From: DASUCS01 sp041166365
GTDB lineage: Bacteria; Actinomycetota; Acidimicrobiia; Acidimicrobiales; JACDCH01
NCBI GenBank assembly: GCA_041166365.1
Contig: JBEEFX010000024.1
Location: 1-9,038, forward strand
Direction of reading: 5' to 3'
Length of the DNA stretch: 9,038 nucleotides
A program made the translations under genes and the position numbers. How positions within the stretch are numbered: position 1 is the stretch's first letter; each line of letters begins with the position of its first letter. This document shows, in pieces, positions 1-6,053 of the stretch. The notes under the pieces are model-generated. The model ran no database searches. It had not been told where the DNA came from and saw only the letters and a program-made list of their open reading frames with translations.

Positions 1-343
1 CCACCGGCTGGCCGGCGAATCGATCGGCGGCAGCGCGGTTGCCAGCGGTGTAGGCCGCCCACAGGCCGTTGGCCGCGGCCTCGGGAGTCGGGACCGCGGG
101 CCGGATCGTCGTGGTCGTCGACAGCACCGACGGGGGAATCGTCGTGAACGTCGTGCGCGTGCCCGGCGCGATGGACGTCGATGTCGACACGGGCAGCACC
201 GGCCGCGTCGAGGACACGATGCCCGGCGACGTGCGAGTGCTCGTCGTGTCGTCGCGCGTGACCGCCGCGGCGATGCCAGCGATCAGAACGGCGAGGGCGG
301 CGACCAGCCCGAGCAACGGGGAAGGCCCCGAGGCCTGGGTCAT
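1..343 (-). CDS. Membrane-anchored or exported protein, partial (C-terminus beyond left edge)
   Basis: Reading leftward from ATG 343-341, 114 codons stay open to the window edge. Residues 1-9 are a short polar start and about 10-28 form a hydrophobic Leu/Ala/Val segment, an uncleaved signal anchor or signal peptide. Residues 30-83 are a Thr/Ser/Pro-rich linker with runs of Thr, typical of exported actinobacterial proteins. From about 86 a folded domain begins (AANGLWAAYTAGNRAAADRF). A helix of this kind, with Trp-x-x-Tyr and a Gly-Asn-Arg turn, often opens NTF2/SnoaL-like domains, but too little is present to assign one. I see no lipobox cysteine. The start overlaps the synthetase stop as ATGA (343-340), so translation is probably coupled. 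Function unknown; the gene is well supported by the coupling and by its composition. Confidence 0.72.
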   Translation of the reverse strand, partial: MTQASGPSPLLGLVAALAVLIAGIAAAVTRDDTTSTRTSPGIVSSTRPVLPVSTSTSIAPGTRTTFTTIPPSVLSTTTTIRPAVPTPEAAANGLWAAYTAGNRAAADRFAGQPV

Positions 344-1953
344 GAAAGGCCCAGCGCCTCCAACGCGCGCGCCCGGACGCCCTTGTAGTCGACCTTGCCG
401 TTCGGTGCGCGCTCGATGGAGTCGACCACCACCACGCGCTTCGGCGCCTTGTACGCCGCGAGCTTGCCCTTCACGTGTGCGATCACCTCGCCCTCGTCGA
501 TCGTGGCTCCCGGCGCCGGCTCGACGACCGCGGTGATCGCCTCGCCGAACTTGTCGTCGGGCACGCCGACGGCCACCGCGTCACGCACGTCGGGATGCAG
601 CTTGAGCACTTCCTCGACTTCCTCGGGAAAGACCTTCTCGCCGCCCGTGTTGATGCACACCGATCCGCGGCCCAGCAGCGTGAGCGTGCCGTCAGCCTCG
701 ACGGTCGCGTAGTCGCCGGGGATGGAGTAACGGGCGCCGTCGATCTCGACGAACGTGCGGGCCGACTTCTCTTCGTCCTTGTAGTAGCCGACGGGTGTCA
801 CGCCCTTCACGGCCACCCGCCCGACGTCGCCGGAACCCGGCACGACATCACGACCGTCGTCGGTGAGCACGCGCGCGTTCTCGCCCAGCATGAACTTCGC
901 GGTGGTCGACGTGCCGCCGGCGGTCGACACGGAGCTGCCCATCCCGAGCGCTTCAGAGGAGGAGAAGGCGTCGGCCAGCATCATGCCGCCGTGGTGGCGC
1001 AGCAGCCCCTGCTTCGTCTCCTCGCTCCACATCACGCCAGACGAGGTGATGAGACGGATCGTGCTGATGTCCCACTTGCCCGGCTGGTCGTCGAGCGCGC
1101 GCAACACCGGCTTCGCAAAGGCATCGCCGACCCAGGCAAGTGCGAACACCCCTTCGCGCTCGATCGTCTCGAGCAGCTCCTCGGCGGCGAACGACCGGTT
1201 CTCGAGGGTCACGATGCAACCGCCGGCCGTCATCGCCGAAAGAGACGTGAACATGCCGGTGCCGTGCATCAACGGCGCCGCGGGAATCACGATCGGCCCG
1301 GGCGCCACGCACAGCTCGCGCACCCTGCCGAGATCGGGTTCCGCGCCGTAGTTCACCCCGCTCGACGGGTTGAGCGTGACGAACAGGTCGTGCTGTCGCC
1401 ACATCACGCCCTTCGGCATCCCGGTGGTGCCCCCGGTGTAGAGCAGGAGCAGGTCGTCGCCGTCTCGATCGTGCGGCGGCACCGTCCGCTCCGTGGCCGA
1501 TGCGGCCGCCTCCTCGTACGGGATCGCCCATTCGGGGCACGTGTCGCTCCCGTCGTCGACCCACAGCCAGGTGCGCACCTTGCCGACGCGATCGCGGACG
1601 CGGTCGACGCGGTCGGTGAAGCATCCGTGGAACACCACCGCGACCGCGTCGGCGTTGTCCCACAGGTAGACCAGTTCGTCCTCGGCGTAGCGGTAGTTCG
1701 TGTTGACCGGCGCCAGGCCCGCCTTGAACGTGGCGAACGTCGTCTCCATGTACTCGGGCCCGTTGTAGAGGTAGTGGGCGAGCTTGTCCTGCCGCTTTGC
1801 CCCATTTTCGAGCAGTACCTTGGCGATGCCGTCGGCGCGGCGGTCGAACTCCCCCCAGGAGATGCGCCGGCTCCCCTGCACTTGGCACACCGCGTCGGGG
1901 ACCTGCTCGGCCACCACTTCATAGACGTCGGCGAAGTTCCACCCCTTTGGCAC
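340..1953 (-). CDS. Acyl-CoA synthetase (AMP-binding, FadD type)
   Basis: Adenylates a carboxylic acid with ATP and transfers the acyl group to CoA; cytosolic. Numbered from GTG 1953 (537 aa), the P-loop YTGGTTGMPKG lies at 172-182, the aromatic/acid motif DAFSSSEALG at 328-337, and the hinge region with IPGDY and LLGRG at about 411-430. GGEKVFPEEVEEVL follows at about 437-450, and the acyl-adenylation lysine in PNGKVDYKG is Lys520. The 'GDY...GRGS.. INTGGEKV.PEEVE' pattern resembles mycobacterial FadD19-like enzymes that activate sterol side chains or long fatty acids, but the substrate cannot be read here. The reading frame extends upstream to GTG 2025 (561 aa). I prefer 1953 because homology-like sequence begins at about PKGWNFADVYE and a TACGAT hexamer lies exactly 7 nt upstream. 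It is coupled to the downstream membrane protein by ATGA. Confidence 0.93.
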   Translation of the reverse strand: MPKGWNFADVYEVVAEQVPDAVCQVQGSRRISWGEFDRRADGIAKVLLENGAKRQDKLAHYLYNGPEYMETTFATFKAGLAPVNTNYRYAEDELVYLWDNADAVAVVFHGCFTDRVDRVRDRVGKVRTWLWVDDGSDTCPEWAIPYEEAAASATERTVPPHDRDGDDLLLLYTGGTTGMPKGVMWRQHDLFVTLNPSSGVNYGAEPDLGRVRELCVAPGPIVIPAAPLMHGTGMFTSLSAMTAGGCIVTLENRSFAAEELLETIEREGVFALAWVGDAFAKPVLRALDDQPGKWDISTIRLITSSGVMWSEETKQGLLRHHGGMMLADAFSSSEALGMGSSVSTAGGTSTTAKFMLGENARVLTDDGRDVVPGSGDVGRVAVKGVTPVGYYKDEEKSARTFVEIDGARYSIPGDYATVEADGTLTLLGRGSVCINTGGEKVFPEEVEEVLKLHPDVRDAVAVGVPDDKFGEAITAVVEPAPGATIDEGEVIAHVKGKLAAYKAPKRVVVVDSIERAPNGKVDYKGVRARALEALGLS

Positions 1954-1960
1954 GGGCGGG

Positions 1961-1966
1961 ATCGTA
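1961..1966 (-). promoter_or_regulatory. Putative -10 element (TACGAT) for the acyl-CoA synthetase, leaderless
   Basis: On the minus strand TACGAT is followed by 7 nt (CCCGCCC) and then GTG 1953-1951. A TANNNT hexamer at this distance would place the transcript start at or next to the start codon. No convincing -35 hexamer is seen 16-18 nt upstream, and no Shine-Dalgarno sequence is correctly spaced for this GTG (the nearest GGAGG is more than 20 nt away). Inference from pattern only. Confidence 0.4.
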
Positions 1967-2056
1967 ACGAAGCCTCCGCGCGGCGGTGAGCAGCGATCGC
2001 CGCGAGCGACAAGTGGCTGTGACACGATCGCATCGCCCCGGGCTCTCCTGGGCAGT

Positions 2057-2061
2057 GGAGG
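2057..2061 (+). promoter_or_regulatory. Shine-Dalgarno GGAGG that decides the sigma-factor start
   Basis: GGAGG at 2057-2061 lies 11 nt before GTG 2073. The alternative in-frame GTG codons at 1986, 2013, 2019 and 2055 have nothing comparable. Using 2073 also removes the overlap with the divergent synthetase and leaves about 119 nt between the two starts for promoters. Confidence 0.55.
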
Positions 2062-2072
2062 TCTTGCGCGTC

Positions 2073-2567
2073 GTGCCGTCGTTGGACGAGCCCGCGGCGT
2101 TCAGCGAGTTCGTCACCGCGGTCGAACCGAGGCTGCGACGAGCGCTGGTCGCGGCGTACGGCACCGATCTCGGTCGCGATGCCGCGGCCGACGCGCTCGC
2201 GTGGGCGTGGCAGCACTGGGATCGCGTCCAGGCGATGACCAACCCCGCGGGCTATCTGTGGCGCGTCGGGCAGACGTCGATCCGCCGCACGACTCGCCGG
2301 CGGGTGCACGAGGTGGTCGACGGTCGCGAGTTCGAGCTCGAGCTCATCGACGATGGTCGCGGTGAACGCGCCGTCGAACCCGCACTGGCCGGCGCGCTCG
2401 ACGCCCTCTCCCCGCAGCAACGCGCCGCTGTCGTGCTCGTCCACGGCCACGGCTACTCACTCAGCGAGGCGAGCGATGCCCTGGGCTGCTCGATCTCGAC
2501 GATCCGCAATCACGTGGCTCGGGCGCTGCGGCGCCTGCATGCCGCTTTGGAGGTTGATGATGGCTGA
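2073..2567 (+). CDS. ECF-like RNA polymerase sigma factor (sigma-70 family)
   Basis: A 164-aa protein that would direct RNA polymerase to a small regulon. Region 2 spans about 9-72: an acidic helix (FSEFVTAVEPRLRRAL), an 'AADALAWAWQHWDRV' helix resembling the core-binding and -10-recognition segment, then NPAGYLWRVGQ and an Arg-rich stretch (70-77). A variable linker (78-103) follows. Region 4 spans about 104-158, with LSPQQRAAVVLVHGHGYS and the helix-turn-helix SEASDALGCSISTIRNHVARALRRL, which would contact the -35 box. The size and the NPAGYL..RVG motif match small actinobacterial group 4 sigma factors. The reading frame opens earlier at GTG 1986, but GTG 2073 has the Shine-Dalgarno sequence. 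Its stop lies inside the first codons of the next gene, so the two products are made together and the neighbour is its likely regulator or sensor. No zinc-binding anti-sigma motif is seen nearby. Confidence 0.88.
   Translation: MPSLDEPAAFSEFVTAVEPRLRRALVAAYGTDLGRDAAADALAWAWQHWDRVQAMTNPAGYLWRVGQTSIRRTTRRRVHEVVDGREFELELIDDGRGERAVEPALAGALDALSPQQRAAVVLVHGHGYSLSEASDALGCSISTIRNHVARALRRLHAALEVDDG
2549..2553 (+). promoter_or_regulatory. Shine-Dalgarno GGAGG for the membrane-protein gene, inside the sigma gene
   Basis: GGAGG at 2549-2553 precedes two consecutive in-frame ATG codons at 2557 and 2560, with spacings of 3 and 6 nt. The 6-nt spacing favours ATG 2560. The site lies within the last codons of the sigma-factor gene and supports translational coupling. 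Confidence 0.65.
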
Positions 2568-3948
2568 CATCGAAGAACCGCGCCCGGAGATCCAGCAGTT
2601 CCTGAGCCAACGGGCCGGCGCGCTCGACCGAGTCGCAGAGCCGATCGACGCCCACGAGGCCGCGCATCGCACGGTCGCGCACTCGCTCGAGCCGGCGCGG
2701 CGATGGATTCGCACGCCCGCCGCCGTGGCCAGCAGCGCGCGTCGCCGTCCTGCGCTCGCCGCCGCCGTCATCACCGCGTTGCTGATCGGCAGCCTCGGCG
2801 GATTCGCCGCCGGTCGCACCAGCGCACCCAAGCGAGCGAGTGTCGCGGCCGCTCACGGATCGCAGCAGGACAGGAACACCGATGCCACCTCGAGCGGAGG
2901 CTTCGCGTTCGCCACCGCTGGGATGGGGCCCGGGATGTACCCCGGCGCGCCCGTCATGACCCGGCTCTTCCTCCGGACCACGTCCGAGGGGGTCGCGCTG
3001 CGCGGCTATCTGCAGGAGATGGACTACGGCGGTGTGAAGCCCGGCCCGTCGTGCGATCCGAATCAGTGGTGCCCTCCGCCCGAGTGCAACCCGACGACGT
3101 TCTTCAGCGCCGAGCTGTCGAGCACCGAAGCCGTGGCGCAGAACGGCTCGCCAGTGTTCCCGCTCGATGCTCCTGCGGCATCGAGAGGCGAGCTGTCCTT
3201 CGGCCAGATGGAAGGTGCGCCGGTCAGCTCGTACCTGGTGCAGACCACCAGCGAGGTGGCCACCGTGCGCGGCACGTGGCCGGACGGCTTCGTCGACGAG
3301 ATGGCACCGGCGAACGGGTGGGCGCTGGTTGCTCACAGCGGCGCCAGCTCGGCGAGCGCGGTCGAGGCCGTGCTGGCGGACGGTACGACGATGTCGCTGA
3401 CGAACTCCCAGGGCGGCTACTCGTATCCCGCTTCCTGCCAGCCGCCCCCGCCTCCTCCGCCCGAGCTACCGCCGGCCGGGTCCGAGCAGCCCGCCGACGT
3501 CGCACGTGCGGCGCAAGACGTGAAGACGGCTTACGAGTACCTGTTCACGCATGGGAACGATCCCAGCAACAATGCGCTCTACCTCGAGGATGCCAAGAAC
3601 TTGAAGACCGCGGGAGACCAAGCCAAGAGCAACTTCCCGCAAGCCTCCGACACCATCACCGTCGAGGTCGGAGAGATCCGCTTCTTGTCGGCCACCGAAG
3701 CTGCCTTGTTCTTCGAGCTCAAGTACGACGGCGGCGCGCTCTTCGGCCAGCAGATCGGCTACGCCAAGCTCATCGACGGCCACTGGATGATCGCGCGAGA
3801 CACGATGTGCATGGTCTTCGGGTGGGCGGGCGCGCAATGTGATCCGCCGCCTGACCCGGCGCGTTCACACAGTGCGGGTACCGCTCCGCAGCCCGGCACC
3901 TACTCCGGACCCACGCCCACCACCGCGGCCGCGGCGTCCGACAACTAG
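2560..3948 (+). CDS. Single-pass membrane protein with extracytoplasmic NTF2-like domain; candidate regulator of the adjacent sigma factor
   Basis: 462 aa. Residues 1-63 are a charged, probably cytosolic segment. Residues 64-85 form one membrane helix (PALAAAVITALLIGSLGGFAAG) preceded by SARRR, which by the positive-inside rule puts the N-terminus in the cytosol. Residues 90-120 are a linker. Residues 130-290 look like a beta-rich external domain with a Cys cluster (C165, C171, C176, C293). Residues 295-301 are seven prolines. Residues 313-420 resemble an NTF2-like fold: a start helix DVARAAQDVKTAYEYLF, then beta strands ending in YAKLIDGHWMIARDTMC. The tail is Pro/Thr/Ala-rich. The gene overlaps the sigma stop and, in register antisense, the last 84 nt of the convergent esterase frame. 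Anti-sigma activity is inferred from topology and coupling; no HxxxCxxC zinc motif is visible. The frame is open from 2353, but that part is a shadow of the sigma gene. Confidence 0.85.
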   Translation: MADIEEPRPEIQQFLSQRAGALDRVAEPIDAHEAAHRTVAHSLEPARRWIRTPAAVASSARRRPALAAAVITALLIGSLGGFAAGRTSAPKRASVAAAHGSQQDRNTDATSSGGFAFATAGMGPGMYPGAPVMTRLFLRTTSEGVALRGYLQEMDYGGVKPGPSCDPNQWCPPPECNPTTFFSAELSSTEAVAQNGSPVFPLDAPAASRGELSFGQMEGAPVSSYLVQTTSEVATVRGTWPDGFVDEMAPANGWALVAHSGASSASAVEAVLADGTTMSLTNSQGGYSYPASCQPPPPPPPELPPAGSEQPADVARAAQDVKTAYEYLFTHGNDPSNNALYLEDAKNLKTAGDQAKSNFPQASDTITVEVGEIRFLSATEAALFFELKYDGGALFGQQIGYAKLIDGHWMIARDTMCMVFGWAGAQCDPPPDPARSHSAGTAPQPGTYSGPTPTTAAAASDN

Positions 3949-6027
3949 CCGGAGCCCGATCGCGAGACCAAGGAGCACCGGCACCACGTCGGGCAGCGCG
4001 CCGCCGGTGCGCGCCAACGTCTCCGGCTCGAAGGTGCGGGACTCCCCGTTCGAGAACGTGATCGTTGCCGGCTGGTCGGTGGTGACGTGCACGTCGACGG
4101 CGTCGGTCAGGCAGGCACGTCCGAGATCGACGTGCAGCGACGACACGTTGGTCAATGTCAGCTCGAGCCGGTTCGCCGCTGCGCGATGGTCGAAGCCGGT
4201 GACGTGTACCTCGTTCGACTCCCACGGCACGGGATCGGGACCGGCACCGGGTACGTCGGAGGTGATGGGCTCGTCGACCCCGTTGCACCCGAGGGACACG
4301 GCGTCGACGGAGGCCGCGCCGTCGGCGGCCGGCACGATCGCCGAGACCCAGTAGGCCCGATCGGGCACCAGCCCGAGGTCGGGTTCGTAGAGCCCGCGGT
4401 CCGTCCGGAACGTGATGTGTGCGGGATCGTGCACGAGCGTGTCGGTTGCGGTCGCGTCGGACTCCTTCGTCCAGTCGTCGAACAGCGCGTAGGTGAGGTG
4501 CTCGGCCACCGGGTGCAGGTAGAAGATCGACGGGACGTGCAGGTCGCTCAGCCGTTGACGGAGCTCGACCGCGGTCTGGACGTGGACGAGCTCGTCCTCG
4601 CCGCTGTAGAGCGCGACCATCGGCACGTGACGGAGTGACCCCATCAGGTCGACGACGTTCACATCGGCGCCGCCGCCACTGCCGTTGGTGAAGAACGCCC
4701 CTCCGAGGGGCGTTCCGTTGAAGATGTCACCGGTGAAGCCGACCCAGTTCACCACGCCCGCGAACAGATCGGGATGCAGCGCCGCGAGTCGCATCGCGCC
4801 GAAGCCGCCCATCGAGTAGCCGCTCATCACGACGCGATCCGTGTCGACGGGGTAGTTGGCCTCGACGTCGGCGAGGACGTCGAACGCGTCGCGCTCGCTG
4901 TAGCTCGAGTACCACCCTTTCCAGCCGCGTCCGAGCGGTGTCGCGATGAGGCGGTTCTGATCCTCGCCGAAGCGCGCCATGAAGTTGCCGCTGGTGCCCG
5001 TCAGGTACAGCCGAGCGGAGTGGTTCTCGGCCAGCCCGTGCAACGCGAGTTGCACGCCGTGCGGTGCGGGCTGCGCGGGCTCGTAGAAGCCGTACGGCTG
5101 GTACTTGCCGATCCTCGTGAAGGCCTGGCTCACGCTCGCACCCGGACTACCCGGCGTGTAACCGGGGCCCGGCACGCCGTTGTCGTCGATGCCCTCGCCG
5201 GCGCCGAGGGTGTACTGACTGATGTAGACGCGCTGCCGCTTGCCGCCCGGGGGAACGTCGGCTCGTCGTGTGGTCGCGGCGTCGAAGTCGTTGAGCACGT
5301 CGACGGTGACGGACATGTCCGCGGGGAGGGTTCCGTCGGCGAGCACATCGGCTTGGTGGTCCTCCCACCACCACCCGGTCTCCTCGATGCCGCGGAACGC
5401 GACGTTCATCGGGGTGCCGTCGGGCTTGGCGACGACCGCCCAGATCCTCCAGGTCGTGCCCGGCGGCTTCGGGATGTCTCCCTCGATCAGATTCGTGTTC
5501 GGGTCGCCGGCCGCGAAGGCGTGCTCCTCGTCCCAGCCGGCCGACGAGATGTTGGCGTCGGGCCACGCTCCACCGCCGGCGGCGTTGCCATCCGTGTCGA
5601 TGGCGATGGCGAGCTTCGCCGCGTTCGGCACCGTCATCGCGTTCAGCTCGGCGGACACGTGGAGCTGTGTGCCGTTCACGCGGATTCGCAGCGCCACGAG
5701 GTCGGTCTGATCGTGATCCTTCTGGCCACCGGCCGGCGGGAGGCCGCCGTACGCGTCGAGGTTGGGAATCGACTGGAACTGGAGGCCCTCGATGATCTGC
5801 GGCAGCGTGATTCCCGGGATCGCGGGACGCGCACCGAAGTTGTCGTAGACGTAGTCGCGGTAGACCAGCTCGCCGGCGCAGAGGTCGACGGTGCCGGCCA
5901 CCCACGACCCCTGTCCGCACGTCGACGCGGCGTTCATGGGCGTTGTGCTTGCCGCGCGCGCCGCGTCGGGCACGGCGACGACCAGGACGGCCGAGAGCAC
6001 GGCCGCCACGAGCATTCCCCTCAGCAC
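3865..6027 (-). CDS. Secreted, LARTG wall-anchored alpha/beta-hydrolase (serine esterase or prolyl-oligopeptidase-like peptidase)
   Basis: 720 aa from GTG 6027. A signal peptide (Arg3, hydrophobic 6-18, ARA|AS cleavage near 25-26) directs export. Residues 30-295 form a beta-rich region of unknown fold containing DTDGNAAGGGAWPDAN and many Trp. The hydrolase domain runs from about 320 to 530: oxyanion-type HGLAEN at 330-335, nucleophile elbow GYSMGG (Ser405), probable acid Asp478 in SGEDE, and probable base His510 in AEHLTY (His505 is the alternative). Residues 535-665 look like a further beta domain. The C-terminus has LARTG at 671-675, a hydrophobic helix at about 679-696 and then GRRGRGGG, a textbook sorting signal of the LAxTG type recognised by class E sortases. 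No sortase is in the window. Natural substrate unknown. Other possible starts are TTG 6036, ATG 6015 and GTG 6009 (AGGGG 7 nt upstream); only the first and GTG 6027 keep a positively charged n-region. Confidence 0.88.
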   Translation of the reverse strand: MLRGMLVAAVLSAVLVVAVPDAARAASTTPMNAASTCGQGSWVAGTVDLCAGELVYRDYVYDNFGARPAIPGITLPQIIEGLQFQSIPNLDAYGGLPPAGGQKDHDQTDLVALRIRVNGTQLHVSAELNAMTVPNAAKLAIAIDTDGNAAGGGAWPDANISSAGWDEEHAFAAGDPNTNLIEGDIPKPPGTTWRIWAVVAKPDGTPMNVAFRGIEETGWWWEDHQADVLADGTLPADMSVTVDVLNDFDAATTRRADVPPGGKRQRVYISQYTLGAGEGIDDNGVPGPGYTPGSPGASVSQAFTRIGKYQPYGFYEPAQPAPHGVQLALHGLAENHSARLYLTGTSGNFMARFGEDQNRLIATPLGRGWKGWYSSYSERDAFDVLADVEANYPVDTDRVVMSGYSMGGFGAMRLAALHPDLFAGVVNWVGFTGDIFNGTPLGGAFFTNGSGGGADVNVVDLMGSLRHVPMVALYSGEDELVHVQTAVELRQRLSDLHVPSIFYLHPVAEHLTYALFDDWTKESDATATDTLVHDPAHITFRTDRGLYEPDLGLVPDRAYWVSAIVPAADGAASVDAVSLGCNGVDEPITSDVPGAGPDPVPWESNEVHVTGFDHRAAANRLELTLTNVSSLHVDLGRACLTDAVDVHVTTDQPATITFSNGESRTFEPETLARTGGALPDVVPVLLGLAIGLRLVVGRRGRGGGRGSGVGAGLRSGTRTV

Positions 6028-6034
6028 GTCCAGC

Positions 6035-6040
6035 AAGGTA
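6035..6040 (-). promoter_or_regulatory. Putative -10 element (TACCTT) for the secreted hydrolase, leaderless
   Basis: On the minus strand TACCTT is followed by 7 nt (GCTGGAC) and then GTG 6027-6025, the same TANNNT-N7-GTG arrangement as before the acyl-CoA synthetase. No recognisable -35 box. It shares bases 6039-6040 with the opposite-strand hexamer at 6039-6044. Confidence 0.38.
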
Positions 6041-6044
6041 CCGT
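6039..6044 (+). promoter_or_regulatory. Putative -10 element (TACCGT) for the acyl-CoA dehydrogenase
   Basis: TACCGT lies 9 nt before ATG 6054, so transcription would begin at or within a few bases of the start codon. There is no good Shine-Dalgarno for this ATG (AAGG at 6035-6038 is 15 nt away), which fits a leaderless or near-leaderless message. No recognisable -35. It overlaps the divergent TACCTT element. Confidence 0.35.
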
Positions 6045-6053
6045 CGCCGGCCG

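Noticed and set aside
475..1989. Long plus-strand open frame (504 codons) across the acyl-CoA synthetase
   Set aside because: It is antisense to a gene with all adenylating-enzyme motifs; its translation is His/Arg/Val-rich without any recognisable domain, as expected of GC-rich shadow frames.
1986..2072. Longer sigma-factor start at GTG 1986
   Set aside because: It would overlap the longest synthetase frame, adds 29 residues without region 2 character, and lacks the GGAGG that precedes GTG 2073.
1404..2450. Minus-strand open frame of 348 codons spanning the sigma gene and the synthetase start
   Set aside because: It is antisense to the sigma factor and in another frame of the synthetase; low-complexity Arg/Ser/Thr translation without motifs.
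2353..2556. Upstream extension of the membrane-protein gene inside the sigma gene
   Set aside because: It is out of frame with the sigma region 4 coding sequence and the true start is marked by GGAGG and ATG 2560.
3439..3480. Pro-codon run that could be a repeat or frameshift site
   Set aside because: It encodes a seven-proline hinge in frame and the reading frame continues normally on both sides, so it is a linker and not a disrupted gene.
5943..6053. 37-residue N-terminal extension of the acyl-CoA dehydrogenase
   Set aside because: The extension is almost all Arg, Pro and Ala and is antisense to the hydrolase signal peptide; the family normally starts near MDFDLPGEDD.
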